The notes under the pieces are model-generated. The model was not told the DNA's origin and searched no databases. It saw only the letters and a list, made by a program, of their open reading frames with translations. 64,000 nt of DNA, from assembly GCA_029263895.1 (NCBI GenBank), contig JARIDO010000011.1, positions 69,185 through 133,184 on the forward strand, written 5' to 3'. Position 1 is the first letter of the stretch; the number at the start of each line of letters is the position of its first letter. The translations under genes were made by a program, and so were the position numbers. Positions 9,475-18,196 of this stretch are shown in pieces. The stretch is from Sporosarcina sp. GTDB lineage: Bacteria; Bacillota; Bacilli; Bacillales_A; Planococcaceae.

Positions 9475-9615
9475 GTGAAGATTAGAAAGGCTTTTCGGAT
9501 TTTCATCGGTACAAACGTATTGTTAGTTATGACTTTTGTTCTCCTACCTGCTCTAATAGTCAGCCCTGATGTAGCAATTTTTCAAACAATTATCGATTTT
9601 ATCAACAAAGATTAA
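9475..9615 (+). CDS. 46-residue small membrane protein
   Basis: A short ORF begins at GTG 9475 after a near-perfect GAGGAGGA ribosome binding site and is followed directly by a strong terminator. The product starts VKIRKAFRIFIG, has one hydrophobic helix (TNVLLVMTFVLLPALIV) and a short tail ending FINKD. The strong translation signal, the basic N-terminus and the terminator support a real gene. No family is recognised. It is transcribed divergently from gdhA. Confidence 0.65.
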   Translation: MKIRKAFRIFIGTNVLLVMTFVLLPALIVSPDVAIFQTIIDFINKD

Positions 9616-9622
9616 AGAATAA

Positions 9623-9659
9623 AAAAAGAACCGATGAGAAATACTCATCGGTTCTTTTT
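9623..9659. terminator. bidirectional terminator overlapping the sleL 3' end
   Basis: A 16-bp perfect stem (9623-9638 with 9644-9659) with a 5-nt loop separates the small membrane gene from the convergent LysM/GH18 gene. The right arm encodes the last codons of the GH18 protein (KKNR), so the coding end doubles as the terminator stem. Confidence 0.88.
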
Positions 9660-10955
9660 AGATTGCAATTTTATTATGTTGAAATTATCTTCTAACAATA
9701 ACCAATTTTGCGGAAAAGATAGCCCTAGTTTCCAATACATAATTCCTCTCAAATGATAGCGTTTTATTAAATCAAATTTAGCTTGAATACTTCGTGCATC
9801 TTCAAACCAAACTTCATGTACAACCCCTTGTGCACTCGTGTAGCTAAAATGAGGTGCTTGGGCTTGACGATTATACTCGATTGCTGCATTTTCTTTTATG
9901 GCTAATGCAATTGCTTGCTGGGGACTCACGGCTCTTGCAGGTGAACCACCTTGACTAGGATACGGCTTAGACCAATTATAGCTATATAAGTTTTGGCCAA
10001 GGAATACTTTCGTTGATGGGATTTGGCTCACAGCATATTGAACGACAGCTGTTACTGGGCCAATCGGACTTACTGCTTGAGGATCACTATACGTGTAGCC
10101 CCACTCGTAAGTCATTAAAGTAACAAAGTCTACAATTGAACCTATTGCTGCATAATCATGCGCGCCATATATCCCTGTCCGAATGTCACTCGCTTTAGGT
10201 ACAAGTGCCGCTGAAATTGTCAAACCAGCAGTATGAAACCGCTCACTTGCTTCACGTAAAAAGTTTGTATAAAGTGAACGGTCTTCTGGATAAAGCAATT
10301 CAAAATCAAAATGAATATCAGAATAACCAACATCATTTGCTACTTGTATTAGATTTCCAAACAATTGATTTTGTGCAGCCACATCTGTAAAGAGTGCATG
10401 CGCTAAGTCTGCATTAAAAGCAAAATCTTCGAGATTACTCACGACAAGTGCATTCGCTGTTTGTGCATTTTTAGCGATTGAAGGTATATCATCAATAGAA
10501 GGTGCTTTTATTGAACCATCTCTTTTGACTTCATAGCTAAACATTGCAAGATACGTCAATGCTGAAACTCTTTTGCGAACCTCACCAATCATTGTCTGCG
10601 TAACAGGTGTACGTGGTTCAACATATAGCAATGACTCAATCTCGATTTTTTTGCTAGGTGGAATGTATAGTCGTTGACCAATTAGAAGATTATTGGGTTC
10701 GTTAATCCCATTCACTCTCATAACTTCTACAACAGACATCCCATATCGTCTAGCGATACTATACAGTGTCTCTCCTTGTTGCACCCAATGATAACTACCT
10801 GTTATAGGAATAACTAATGCTTGACCAACTGCTAATTTTGAAGGATCGGGTATTTCATTTGCAACAGCAATTTCCTCAGATGTTACACCAAATAGTTTAC
10901 CGATTTCAAACAAACTTTGTCCACGTTGTACAACATAAATTTGCAAGTTCATCAT
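9645..10955 (-). CDS. sleL: spore cortex-lytic glycosidase, LysM2-GH18 (SleL/YaaH type)
   Basis: SleL/YaaH enzymes cleave spore cortex fragments as N-acetylglucosaminidases during germination and are spore-associated. The 436-residue protein has two N-terminal LysM repeats (YVVQRGQSLFEIGKLFGV and HWVQQGETLYSIARRYGM, residues 6-98) and a GH18 barrel. The catalytic strand reads SDIHFDFELLYPED: the last Asp and the Glu of the GH18 signature are kept while an earlier Asp is replaced, as in this family. There is no signal peptide, which is normal for proteins deposited from the mother cell. Confidence 0.9.
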   Translation of the reverse strand: MMNLQIYVVQRGQSLFEIGKLFGVTSEEIAVANEIPDPSKLAVGQALVIPITGSYHWVQQGETLYSIARRYGMSVVEVMRVNGINEPNNLLIGQRLYIPPSKKIEIESLLYVEPRTPVTQTMIGEVRKRVSALTYLAMFSYEVKRDGSIKAPSIDDIPSIAKNAQTANALVVSNLEDFAFNADLAHALFTDVAAQNQLFGNLIQVANDVGYSDIHFDFELLYPEDRSLYTNFLREASERFHTAGLTISAALVPKASDIRTGIYGAHDYAAIGSIVDFVTLMTYEWGYTYSDPQAVSPIGPVTAVVQYAVSQIPSTKVFLGQNLYSYNWSKPYPSQGGSPARAVSPQQAIALAIKENAAIEYNRQAQAPHFSYTSAQGVVHEVWFEDARSIQAKFDLIKRYHLRGIMYWKLGLSFPQNWLLLEDNFNIIKLQSKKNR

Positions 10956-11105
10956 CTACCTTTCCTACACGCTTTTGTCCTCTTGATTAGTCTATTTTTA
11001 AAAAGCTATGATTATGCACTATTTTTGTCTATCTCTCTTGCATAGATTTTCCGACTTACGCCATACTGTCAGTGTTAAAATTAACTAGCATGAGGAGGCT
11101 AAACC

Positions 11106-11744
11106 ATGACACAAAATCCAAGCGGACAAACACATGAAAATATGCATACTGGAATGGTATCTCCAAAGATGAACCATGGCGGTCACGAACTATTTGACTT
11201 GCATGAGACTCTCTCTGGATCGGTTGCTGCATTAAATCAATCAATGTTGTTACGTCCAATGGTAAAAGATCCTGAATTACTCGACATACTAGACCGTCAA
11301 TATCGTTTTGCACTCGATGAATACAACATTACTGTTGAAGCTTTCAAATCTGGACAAGACCCTTCCCACCCTACGAGCAGGTACGAGATGCAACAGAATA
11401 ATGATTTTATTTACGGGATGAAAGCCAGCCCGCCAAAGAAACCTATCCAAAATGCATCTGAGGTTACGGATGAAATCATTTCTGGTTATCTACTCGGTAC
11501 TGCAAAATCCGGGGCTTCTATGAGAACAATGACTGCTCTTGAAACATGCAATCCTGTTGTTCGAAGAGTGTTAGCTGATTCCGTCCCTAACTGTATTGAG
11601 ATGGCATATGAACTCGCTATATATCAGAACAAACATCATTACTATCAAGTCCCTCAATTGGCTGAGCAAGATATGCAACAGCTGCTGAATGCTTTTGGCA
11701 CTTATCAGGGACAGCCTAGTATGCCAACAAAACCCCTTCAATAA
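11106..11744 (+). CDS. CotF-family spore coat protein
   Basis: A 212-residue protein opening MTQNPSGQTHENMHTGM, with the two-helix CotF-type core: DLHETLSGSVAALNQSMLLRPMVKDPELLDILDRQ and later EIISGYLLGTAKSGASMRTMTALE with NPVVRRVLADSVPNCIEMAYELAIYQ. The C-terminus is rich in Gln, Pro and His-Tyr (HHYYQVPQ). The start is fixed by GAGGAGG 7 bp upstream. Coat proteins of this type are made in the mother cell. It stands alone, transcribed divergently from sleL, another sporulation gene. Confidence 0.82.
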   Translation: MTQNPSGQTHENMHTGMVSPKMNHGGHELFDLHETLSGSVAALNQSMLLRPMVKDPELLDILDRQYRFALDEYNITVEAFKSGQDPSHPTSRYEMQQNNDFIYGMKASPPKKPIQNASEVTDEIISGYLLGTAKSGASMRTMTALETCNPVVRRVLADSVPNCIEMAYELAIYQNKHHYYQVPQLAEQDMQQLLNAFGTYQGQPSMPTKPLQ

Positions 11745-11785
11745 GAAAAGGTACTCTCGATCAATAAACGAGAGTACCTTTTCTT
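11743..11785. terminator. bidirectional terminator
   Basis: A 17-bp perfect stem (AAGAAAAGGTACTCTCG with its complement at 11769-11785) begins at the coat-gene stop codon and serves the convergent pseudouridine synthase gene too. Confidence 0.9.
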
Positions 11786-11792
11786 ATACGAC

Positions 11793-12704
11793 TTACTTTG
11801 ATTTTGTTTTAAAATTTGCTGGTACTTTTGCAGTAAAACGGATTAACTCACCCGTTTTCGGATGTTGCAATGCAATAGCAGATGCATGAAGACCAAGGCG
11901 TTTAAGTGGATTTGTTGTTGAGCCGTATTTTTTATCACCTACAACTGGATGGCCCAAATCCTCCATATGAACACGAATTTGATTTTTGCGACCTGTTTCA
12001 AGCTTCACTTCAACTAGTGTAAATTGCTGATTATTTTGAAGAACCTTGTAGTGTGTAATAGCATGTTGTCCGCCATTATCCACTGTGTTTGAATACACCT
12101 TATATGTTTTCGATTCTTTTAACCAAGAAGAAATGGTGCCTTCTTTCATTCGAAAAACACCTTCAACTAAAGCTGTATATGTTCGTTCTTTCACGACTTC
12201 ATTCCAATTTTCTTGTAATTGCTTTTTAACTTCTTCACTTTTTGAAAATAGCATTACCCCTGATGTATCTCTATCCAAACGATGAACAACAAAGACATTA
12301 TTACGGGGATTTTCTTTTTTTACATACTGCTTCAGTTCTTTGTAAGCCGTCATTTCCTCTTCATTTTTTGCCGCTACAGATAAAACACCTGCATTTTTAT
12401 TAATAGCAATTAAATCGTCATCTTCATATATAATCTCAATGCCTACAAGTGAATCCACTTTCATCGCTGCTTGATTTGTCAGGATTTCAACCGTTTGACC
12501 TGCCTTTAAAAGATGATTATGCTGTTTAATCATCTTGCCATTGACGGTAACTTGTCCGCGCGTCAGAATTGATTTTACTGAGTTACGACTATTCTTTTTC
12601 AATACTTGAAGTAAATATGGTAATAGTTCTATCTCCGCATTGACAGTAAAAAACTTTGTTTCAACATTTTTATTTTTCGTATGCAATTGATTTCTTTTCA
12701 TCAT
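11793..12704 (-). CDS. RluA-family rRNA/tRNA pseudouridine synthase
   Basis: The 303-residue protein has an N-terminal S4 RNA-binding domain (KKNSRNSVKSILTRGQVTVN, about residues 36-75) and an RluA catalytic domain with the catalytic-Asp motif VHRLDRDTSGV. The later GRKNQIRVHMEDLGHPVVGDKKYG is also typical. Such enzymes convert uridine to pseudouridine in 23S rRNA or tRNA; which site is modified cannot be told. An MMKRNQ start was taken; the second ATG is equally possible. Confidence 0.92.
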   Translation of the reverse strand: MMKRNQLHTKNKNVETKFFTVNAEIELLPYLLQVLKKNSRNSVKSILTRGQVTVNGKMIKQHNHLLKAGQTVEILTNQAAMKVDSLVGIEIIYEDDDLIAINKNAGVLSVAAKNEEEMTAYKELKQYVKKENPRNNVFVVHRLDRDTSGVMLFSKSEEVKKQLQENWNEVVKERTYTALVEGVFRMKEGTISSWLKESKTYKVYSNTVDNGGQHAITHYKVLQNNQQFTLVEVKLETGRKNQIRVHMEDLGHPVVGDKKYGSTTNPLKRLGLHASAIALQHPKTGELIRFTAKVPANFKTKSK

Positions 12705-12812
12705 TTATCCCTCACTATTCATTTCCTATTATGCTGAAATTGCCACCATATTACAAACACTGTATGATGTTTTTAGGAAGCAATTTCAAAATACTGACAA
12801 GAGGTGAGTTTA

Positions 12813-13472
12813 ATGCGTGTTGCAATTGTTGACTTTGACGGTACTCTGTACGCCGGTGAGACGTTTAATCTTTTAATGAAATACTTGAAAGAACATCCTG
12901 AACTGCACACGAATTATAAATCCTTTTTCAGAAAAATCCTTCCCCTTTATATTGGTTATAAGTTAAAACTAGTCCCCGAAGCAATAATGAAAGAACGTTC
13001 CATGCAACTTTATTTAGCTGCACTTAAAGACCTTTCTCAATCAGATTTAAAGAAATTTTTTGAGGGATTATCTTCAATTATTCAACAAGACTTTAATACT
13101 GCAGTCATTGATAGCATTCAAAGTCATTTGAACGATAACGTCCATGTAATGCTCGTTTCTGGTGCTTTTACACCGATGTTACAGTCCGTTGCATCGCAGC
13201 TAAATTTCAACACAATTATTGGGACAGATATCCCATTAAAAGATAACAAAATAGATTTCACTAAACCTCTACGACACATACAAGGCATCCGAAAAAATGA
13301 AATGATTTTACAAGAATTGACTGAGCAAAACATCGATTGGAAAAACAGTTATGCTTATAGCGATAGTCTATCTGACTTACCGGTTTTAGAACTTGTCGGC
13401 AATCCTGTGGCAGTCAGCCCTGAACCCAAGTTACGCGCGCTCGCAAACCGCAGAAAATGGACTGTTTTATAA
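12813..13472 (+). CDS. HAD-IB family phosphatase (SerB-like)
   Basis: A 219-residue protein with HAD motif I VAIVDFDGTLYAGETF, motif II MLVSGAFTPML and motif III/IV YAYSDSLSDLPVLELVGNPVAVSP, the arrangement of the phosphoserine-phosphatase-like HAD-IB group, with a helical cap between motifs I and II. The ATG at 12813 was chosen because GAGGTGA lies 5 bp upstream. The catalytic Asp pair DFDGT is intact. The substrate is unknown; serine synthesis genes lie elsewhere in this window. Confidence 0.85.
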   Translation: MRVAIVDFDGTLYAGETFNLLMKYLKEHPELHTNYKSFFRKILPLYIGYKLKLVPEAIMKERSMQLYLAALKDLSQSDLKKFFEGLSSIIQQDFNTAVIDSIQSHLNDNVHVMLVSGAFTPMLQSVASQLNFNTIIGTDIPLKDNKIDFTKPLRHIQGIRKNEMILQELTEQNIDWKNSYAYSDSLSDLPVLELVGNPVAVSPEPKLRALANRRKWTVL

Positions 13473-13479
13473 TGATCCA

Positions 13480-13803
13480 TTAAGAAACTACTTTAAGCCC
13501 TACAACACCAATGATCACTAACAATAAACTAACGAAGCGCCCAACGCTTTTAGATTCTCCAAAGAAAATCATGTTTACAAGAACAGCACCAGCAGTCCCG
13601 ATACCAATCCAAACAGCATATGCCACACTTACTTGTAAATAATCGAAAGCTGCATATAAAAAAACAAATGATGCTCCAAAACCAACACCATAAAGAAGTC
13701 CGGTACTTAGTTTTTTCTCTTTACTATATTGGGCTAGACCAATAACACCGATAATTTCACTTGTTGCTGCTAAAATAACAAATAACCAACCCATTTTACA
13801 CAA
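13480..13803 (-). CDS. SMR-family efflux subunit, second of pair
   Basis: A 107-residue, four-helix small multidrug resistance protein. It carries the membrane-embedded glutamate (ATSEIIGVIGLAQYS), the YAVWIGIGTAGAVLVN motif of helix 3 and a short C-terminus GVVGLKVVS. Its start overlaps the stop of the other SMR gene by 8 bp. Paired SMR genes often make heteromeric antiporters (YkkCD, EbrAB), exporting quaternary ammonium or guanidinium-type cations; the substrate here is not known. Confidence 0.9.
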   Translation of the reverse strand: MCKMGWLFVILAATSEIIGVIGLAQYSKEKKLSTGLLYGVGFGASFVFLYAAFDYLQVSVAYAVWIGIGTAGAVLVNMIFFGESKSVGRFVSLLLVIIGVVGLKVVS

Positions 13804-14158
13804 TTCCTTTCTTCGTTTTCTTCTCTTCTATTGCATCAACTAAGTTCAAGCCAATAACACCGACTAATAAAATCAATATGAAGATGATTTTACTCATATT
13901 TAAACTTTGTTCGAAAAAGAAAACGTCCATAAGCGCTGTACCCACTGTTCCAATTCCAGCAAAAGTAGCGTACACCGTTCCCGTAGGTAAATCTTTACAT
14001 GCCAAAGTTAAATAATGAAAGTCAATGAATATAAATAAAACGATGAATATCCAATGCCACCATTCACTCGCTACGTTAAAACCAAAAATCCATACTAATT
14101 CAAAAAAACTTGTCATTGCTACATAAAACCAAGATTTATTCATAGTTATTCTCCTCAA
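13796..14158 (-). CDS. SMR-family efflux subunit, first of pair
   Basis: A 120-residue, four-helix SMR protein opening with MNKSWFYVAMTSFFELVWIFG, where the glutamate is the coupling residue of the family. YATFAGIGTVGTALMDVFFF is the helix-3 motif. It has a longer, lysine-rich tail (EEKKTKKG) than its partner, as seen in one subunit of heteromeric pairs. An inverted repeat matching the one before the upstream TetR gene lies 24-40 bp before the start, so control by that TetR is likely. A likely start is the internal ATG (MNKSWF), 4 codons in. Confidence 0.88.
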   Translation of the reverse strand: MRRITMNKSWFYVAMTSFFELVWIFGFNVASEWWHWIFIVLFIFIDFHYLTLACKDLPTGTVYATFAGIGTVGTALMDVFFFEQSLNMSKIIFILILLVGVIGLNLVDAIEEKKTKKGIV

Positions 14159-14181
14159 TTAAAATTGATTTACTCTCTTTG

Positions 14182-14198
14182 TGACTGACAGTCATTCA
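14182..14198. promoter_or_regulatory. putative TetR operator O1
   Basis: TGACTGACAGTCATTCA is a near-perfect palindrome with arms TGACTGAC and GTCATTCA about a central base. A copy differing at a single position within this 17-bp stretch sits before the TetR gene (14846-14862), and both continue TTATA. Its placement just upstream of the SMR genes fits repression of the pump. Confidence 0.72.
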
Positions 14199-14242
14199 TT
14201 ATACAATTAAATAGTTAGCTGAACGTATTCTGCTTGAATTAA

Positions 14243-14818
14243 TTACCTTATAATTCCAAGTGCGTGATACAAAAATTCGATTACTTCTTTTTTCTGTTTC
14301 CCTGCCTGCTCTTCTTGGTTTGAATCGTATAGATATACTTGTTCAGCAGCAGATTCCACAAGACCTATAATGAGTTTCGCAGTCGTTTCCGGATTAATAG
14401 AAGAACGAACAACCGCTTCATTTCTCGCGCTTTTTAGTAGTTCGTGGACCCATGAATATATAGGTGCATAGACTGTTTCCCATTCTTTTAAATGTTCTGT
14501 AGAAGCAAGTCCTGAGTATATTAACGCTTGTACTTCACGATAGTCATGCGTTACTTTAAATATCGCCTCAACTAATTGTTCAAGTTTTATGGGAATTGAA
14601 ACGTCTTCTTTGACTGTATCTTCTACAATCGCCAATGTTTTTTCAACCATAACTTCAGCGATTGCTGGCATTAATGAAAGTTTCGAAGGAAAGTACAAAT
14701 AAAAAGTCCCTTGAGCAATGCCCGCCTCTTTTACAATATCCGAAATTTTTGTCTTATCTATACCTTTTTCTTTGAACACAAGAATTGCAGCAGCTACAAT
14801 TGATCTTTTCTTATCCAA
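14243..14818 (-). CDS. TetR-family repressor of the SMR pump
   Basis: The helix-turn-helix near the N-terminus reads ILVFKEKGIDKTKISDIVKEAGIAQGTFYLYFPSK, the classic TetR signature. The rest is a helical ligand domain ending FLYHALGIIR. The TTG at 14818 (LDKKRSIVAAAI) was chosen because AAGGAGTGG lies 7-10 bp upstream; ATG at 14839 is an alternative. With this start the protein has 191 residues. It lies directly upstream of the SMR pair on the same strand and shares their operator, so it most likely represses both the pump and itself. Confidence 0.88.
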   Translation of the reverse strand: MDKKRSIVAAAILVFKEKGIDKTKISDIVKEAGIAQGTFYLYFPSKLSLMPAIAEVMVEKTLAIVEDTVKEDVSIPIKLEQLVEAIFKVTHDYREVQALIYSGLASTEHLKEWETVYAPIYSWVHELLKSARNEAVVRSSINPETTAKLIIGLVESAAEQVYLYDSNQEEQAGKQKKEVIEFLYHALGIIR

Positions 14819-14845
14819 TATTTCACCACTCCTTTTCATTGAAAA

Positions 14846-14862
14846 TGACTGACTGTCATTCA
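14846..14862. promoter_or_regulatory. putative TetR operator O2
   Basis: TGACTGACTGTCATTCA matches O1 at 16 of 17 positions in the same orientation and lies about 28 bp before the TTG start of the TetR gene, the expected place for autoregulation. Confidence 0.72.
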
Positions 14863-14894
14863 TTATAAATAAAAATTCACGATTTAGCAACTTA

Positions 14895-14930
14895 AAAACA
14901 ATTCGCCTATTGGTTGAATAGGCGAATTGG
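14895..14930 (-). terminator. intrinsic terminator of the VLRF1-type gene
   Basis: An 11-bp perfect stem, ATTCGCCTATT with AATAGGCGAAT, is followed on the minus strand by a GTTTTT tail, just after the release-factor homologue stop codon. Confidence 0.85.
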
Positions 14931-14933
14931 CAT

Positions 14934-15728
14934 TTATTTTTCAAAAACTTCAGCTAGGATTCTGCTTGCACTTCGGTTGTTCATATTCTTGTGAACTGTA
15001 CTCTGAGGTTTTTCTCTTAAAGTTTTAGCGAATGAGTTTGCTAAATCCGCCTCCCCCATCACATGAATTTCCCTCCACTTCTTCTCTTTTTTTAGTCGCT
15101 CGACTACTGTGCCCATGTCTTTATAAAATCGTTCTAGGTTCTCCCGTAGTCGATCATCTAAATCATCTCGTTTTGTTCCACCAGATCCTTTTGTTTGCGA
15201 TGAGTTAGTTCCTTCTTGTTCTTTCCAAACTTCCAGTCCCGAGTCAAATGCATAAGTCCATTCATCAAAAACAACACCCATCGCTGTATCTATAATTTTC
15301 ACTTCCCCGAAACTTGGTAATACAACTCCTGATTCCGGATATGCTTTTAACATATACTTCAATTCCTCAGTAACCGCATGATTCTCCCAATGGAAACTTG
15401 TCTTCACAGGTACTTGAACATAATGTACTGACCATAATTCTGGAGTAGCTGATGCGAAAATAACGACCCCTTTATTCAATTCAAACTGATTATGTTCAAT
15501 TTCATTCATCACTTTTTCTTTTACAGCTCTATATGCTTTTATTTCATCTTCGTTGTTCGCCAATGTTAAGTATTCATCAATTCGTTTTAAACCGTTTTTT
15601 AAATGGATTCTCCAAGCACCCTTTTGTTGCTCTGGATCTGCTGGATTTGTGTTTAAGTAAACGCTTAATACACATCGCTCATCACAGTGAAATTCCTTCA
15701 GTTCTTGAAGTTCATTACTTAGTGTCAT
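14934..15728 (-). CDS. VLRF1/aeRF1-type release-factor homologue
   Basis: A 264-residue cytoplasmic protein. The opening ELKEFHCDERCVLSVYLNTNPADPEQQKGAWRIHLKNGLKRI is characteristic of the bacterial archaeo-eukaryotic RF1-like (baeRF/VLRF1) group, followed by GVVIFASATPELWSVHYVQVP and a C-terminal eL30-like segment (REIHVMGEADLANSFAKTL). Relatives of the VLRF1/Vms1 group release peptidyl-tRNA from stalled ribosomes. Whether this protein does so is inference. A charged, low-complexity linker lies near residues 175-190. Confidence 0.7.
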   Translation of the reverse strand: MTLSNELQELKEFHCDERCVLSVYLNTNPADPEQQKGAWRIHLKNGLKRIDEYLTLANNEDEIKAYRAVKEKVMNEIEHNQFELNKGVVIFASATPELWSVHYVQVPVKTSFHWENHAVTEELKYMLKAYPESGVVLPSFGEVKIIDTAMGVVFDEWTYAFDSGLEVWKEQEGTNSSQTKGSGGTKRDDLDDRLRENLERFYKDMGTVVERLKKEKKWREIHVMGEADLANSFAKTLREKPQSTVHKNMNNRSASRILAEVFEK

Positions 15729-15903
15729 TATATTACCTCCTTAAGTATTTCTTCTCTCGTAGAATACCCTACTCACAATTTCTAAAACAGCATTCAGTTA
15801 ATCTTTTATTGATAAATATGGATGATTGTAAATAAAAATTGTATTTAAATGAAAATAAAATTGGGATAGATTCATTTTCTTTAGAACATGATAATAAAAG
15901 GAA

Positions 15904-15918
15904 TGTAAACGCTTTACA
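15904..15918. promoter_or_regulatory. cre-like palindrome upstream of malic enzyme
   Basis: TGTAAACGCTTTACA has 6-bp perfect arms around CGC. It resembles a CcpA catabolite-response element but is one base longer than the 14-bp consensus. It lies about 107 bp before the malic enzyme start. Carbon control is a suggestion only. Confidence 0.35.
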
Positions 15919-16024
15919 AAATAAAGTTATCTGATTTAACAGAATTTTCTAGTTGCAACATCTTTAATTCTGTGTTATTAATTTAAAGCAATACACTAAA
16001 ACTTTTTGAAATGGGGTTTGTCCA

Positions 16025-17227
16025 GTGGTAACTTCTTATAGTTCTTCTCTTGAGATGCACCGTATACACAAAGGTAAAATGGAAACCGTCTCTAAAGTTC
16101 CACTAGAGAATTCAGTCGACCTCAGCTTAGCGTACTCTCCTGGAGTAGCAGAACCGTGTATTGAAATTGCTAACGACCCTTCTTTAGTATTTGATTATAC
16201 AATCAAAGGAAATTTGGTCGCAGTCATTACTGATGGCACAGCTGTTCTCGGTTTAGGCGATATTGGTCCTGAAGCTGCTCTTCCGGTTATGGAAGGGAAA
16301 GCATTGCTTTTAAAACGCTATGCCGATATTGATTCGTTTCCCATTTGCTTGAATACAAAAAATGTTGATGAAATCGTAGCGACTATTAAGACGATAAGTC
16401 CAACATTTGGCGGTATTAATTTAGAAGACATTTCTGCACCACGTTGCTTTGAGGTAGAGAAAAGATTACGGGAAGAGTTAGATATCCCTGTATTTCATGA
16501 TGACCAACATGGCACCGCTATCGTTGTGGCTGCAGGCTTAATAAATGCTTTAAAAGTTGTAGGAAAAAATAAAGAATCAGTAAAAATCGTCATTAACGGC
16601 GCTGGTGCTGCCGGCATTGCAATTACAAAATTGTTACATCACATAGGATTCAATCATATTATCGTCTGCGATTCAAAAGGCTCTATTTTTAAAGATAGGC
16701 AATTCTCAATGAACCCTATCAAGCATGAAGTTGCAGAATTCACAAATCCATTACAAATTAATGGAGATTTAAAAACGGCAATGACAGATGCAGACATTTT
16801 CATTGGTGTTTCTGTTGCGAATATCTTGACACAAGAGCATATAGACGGCATGAAAAATGACCCAATCGTGTTTGCTTTAGCAAATCCTTCGCCAGAGCTT
16901 TCACCAGAAAATGCTAAGAAGTTTGGTGTCCGAATTATTGCAACAGGGCGTTCAGATTATCCTAATCAAGTGAATAATGTTCTCGCCTTCCCTGGAATCT
17001 TCCGTGGCGCATTAGATGTGCGGGCTTCTGAGATAAACGAAAGCATGAAACTTGCTGCAACATATGCAATTGCAGGTTTAATCGAGGAGTCACAATTAAA
17101 TGATAACTGCATCATTCCAGATCCATTTGACGCGCGAATTGCGCCGCTTGTTGCACAAGCTGTAGCTGCCGCTGCAATAGAATCTGGCGTTTCAAAACTT
17201 ACACAACCACAATTACAGACGCCTTAA
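16025..17227 (+). CDS. NAD(P)-dependent malic enzyme (YtsJ type)
   Basis: Malic enzyme decarboxylates malate to pyruvate. The 400-residue protein is of the short bacterial type: [13 protein letters not shown], the Lys-containing [30 protein letters not shown] with metal ligands, [12 protein letters not shown], the Rossmann motif [15 protein letters not shown], and [20 protein letters not shown]. The GTG at 16025 has a weak GGGG site upstream; an ATG 10 codons on is an alternative. It is monocistronic and ends at a strong hairpin. Confidence 0.93.
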   Translation: MVTSYSSSLEMHRIHKGKMETVSKVPLENSVDLSLAYSPGVAEPCIEIANDPSLVFDYTIKGNLVAVITDGTAVLGLGDIGPEAALPVMEGKALLLKRYADIDSFPICLNTKNVDEIVATIKTISPTFGGINLEDISAPRCFEVEKRLREELDIPVFHDDQHGTAIVVAAGLINALKVVGKNKESVKIVINGAGAAGIAITKLLHHIGFNHIIVCDSKGSIFKDRQFSMNPIKHEVAEFTNPLQINGDLKTAMTDADIFIGVSVANILTQEHIDGMKNDPIVFALANPSPELSPENAKKFGVRIIATGRSDYPNQVNNVLAFPGIFRGALDVRASEINESMKLAATYAIAGLIEESQLNDNCIIPDPFDARIAPLVAQAVAAAAIESGVSKLTQPQLQTP

Positions 17228-17239
17228 CTAGAAAAGATT

Positions 17240-17269
17240 GAGCTATCAACATCATGATGTTGATAGCTC
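17240..17269. terminator. terminator after malic enzyme
   Basis: A 30-bp perfect palindrome with 13-bp arms (GAGCTATCAACAT) and a 4-nt centre is followed by TTTC. It lies between convergent genes and can work for both. Confidence 0.85.
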
Positions 17270-17271
17270 TT

Positions 17272-17991
17272 TCAATTTAAACTTTGTTCGGATTTCAAGT
17301 CTACATGTAATGCCCCGTTCATTTGAAGTTCTGCATATAGTACATGCTCAACTTTACCTACGCCTTGTTTTTTAAGTTCATTTAATACCCATTCCTCTGT
17401 AAGCTTAAGTTCAGGCAGATTTTGTTTGATGAGTTTACCGTCTGCAATAATTTCTGAAGGCATATACTTAGGTGTTTGTACGCCGACATTCACATCTTGT
17501 TTCGTTGCATTCTCTTGATTTGCTACTTTCATAACACTTAGCACACCATTAGTTTCAAGAATTGCATGATACACATCTGTTATTGAAAAAATACTTTGTT
17601 CACGAAGCATCATATTCATATCATTGAGCGTAAGACGTGTCTTCTTAAGTGAACCTTCTAGTATTTTCCCTTCTCGAATAATAATCGTCGGCTGATCATC
17701 TAATAGAATTCTAGCTTTTCTAGATTTCATAGAGAACATACTCATTAATAGCGTTAAGGCAGCCCACCAAATCATTGCCACGATGCCATTCATAAAAGGG
17801 ATTTCAGATTCACCTGCAATATTGCCTGCAATAGAACCAATCGTAATTCCAGTGACGTAATGGAAAAAAGTAAGTTGAGAGATTTGTTTTTTCCCCATAA
17901 TTCTTGCAAGTATTAGCAGTACAATAAACGTGAATGTCGTCCTCAAAATCATTTCCCAAAAATCTACATCCATTAACTCCTGTATTTCCAC
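17272..17991 (-). CDS. YetF-type (DUF421) membrane protein
   Basis: The 239-residue protein has three N-terminal membrane helices (about residues 12-90) with the family motif RIMGKKQISQLTFFHYVTGITIGSIAG, then a soluble C-terminal DUF421 domain (RLTLNDMNMMLREQSIFSITDVYHAILETNGVLSVM). Members such as YetF and YdfS are sporulation- or envelope-related with no agreed function. A paralogue lies at 47386-48093. Confidence 0.9.
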   Translation of the reverse strand: MEIQELMDVDFWEMILRTTFTFIVLLILARIMGKKQISQLTFFHYVTGITIGSIAGNIAGESEIPFMNGIVAMIWWAALTLLMSMFSMKSRKARILLDDQPTIIIREGKILEGSLKKTRLTLNDMNMMLREQSIFSITDVYHAILETNGVLSVMKVANQENATKQDVNVGVQTPKYMPSEIIADGKLIKQNLPELKLTEEWVLNELKKQGVGKVEHVLYAELQMNGALHVDLKSEQSLN

Positions 17992-18144
17992 CTAGACAAA
18001 CACCTCCACATAAATGAAGTGTCCCACAATAATGATGGGCTATACATTTTGTTCTGATTAATAAGCTCCCTTTATTTATGACATTATTTACAATTCGCGT
18101 TACTAACTATTAACAATCAGGAATGCAAGATTTTTTGATTCAAA

Positions 18145-18196
18145 AGTAAAGAAGTCTCTTTCGTACAATAAACTGTACGAAAGAGACTTCTTTACT
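18145..18196 (-). terminator. terminator of metA
   Basis: A 23-bp perfect stem (18145-18167 with 18174-18196) with a 6-nt loop ends in an A/T-rich flank and overlaps the metA stop codon. Confidence 0.88.
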
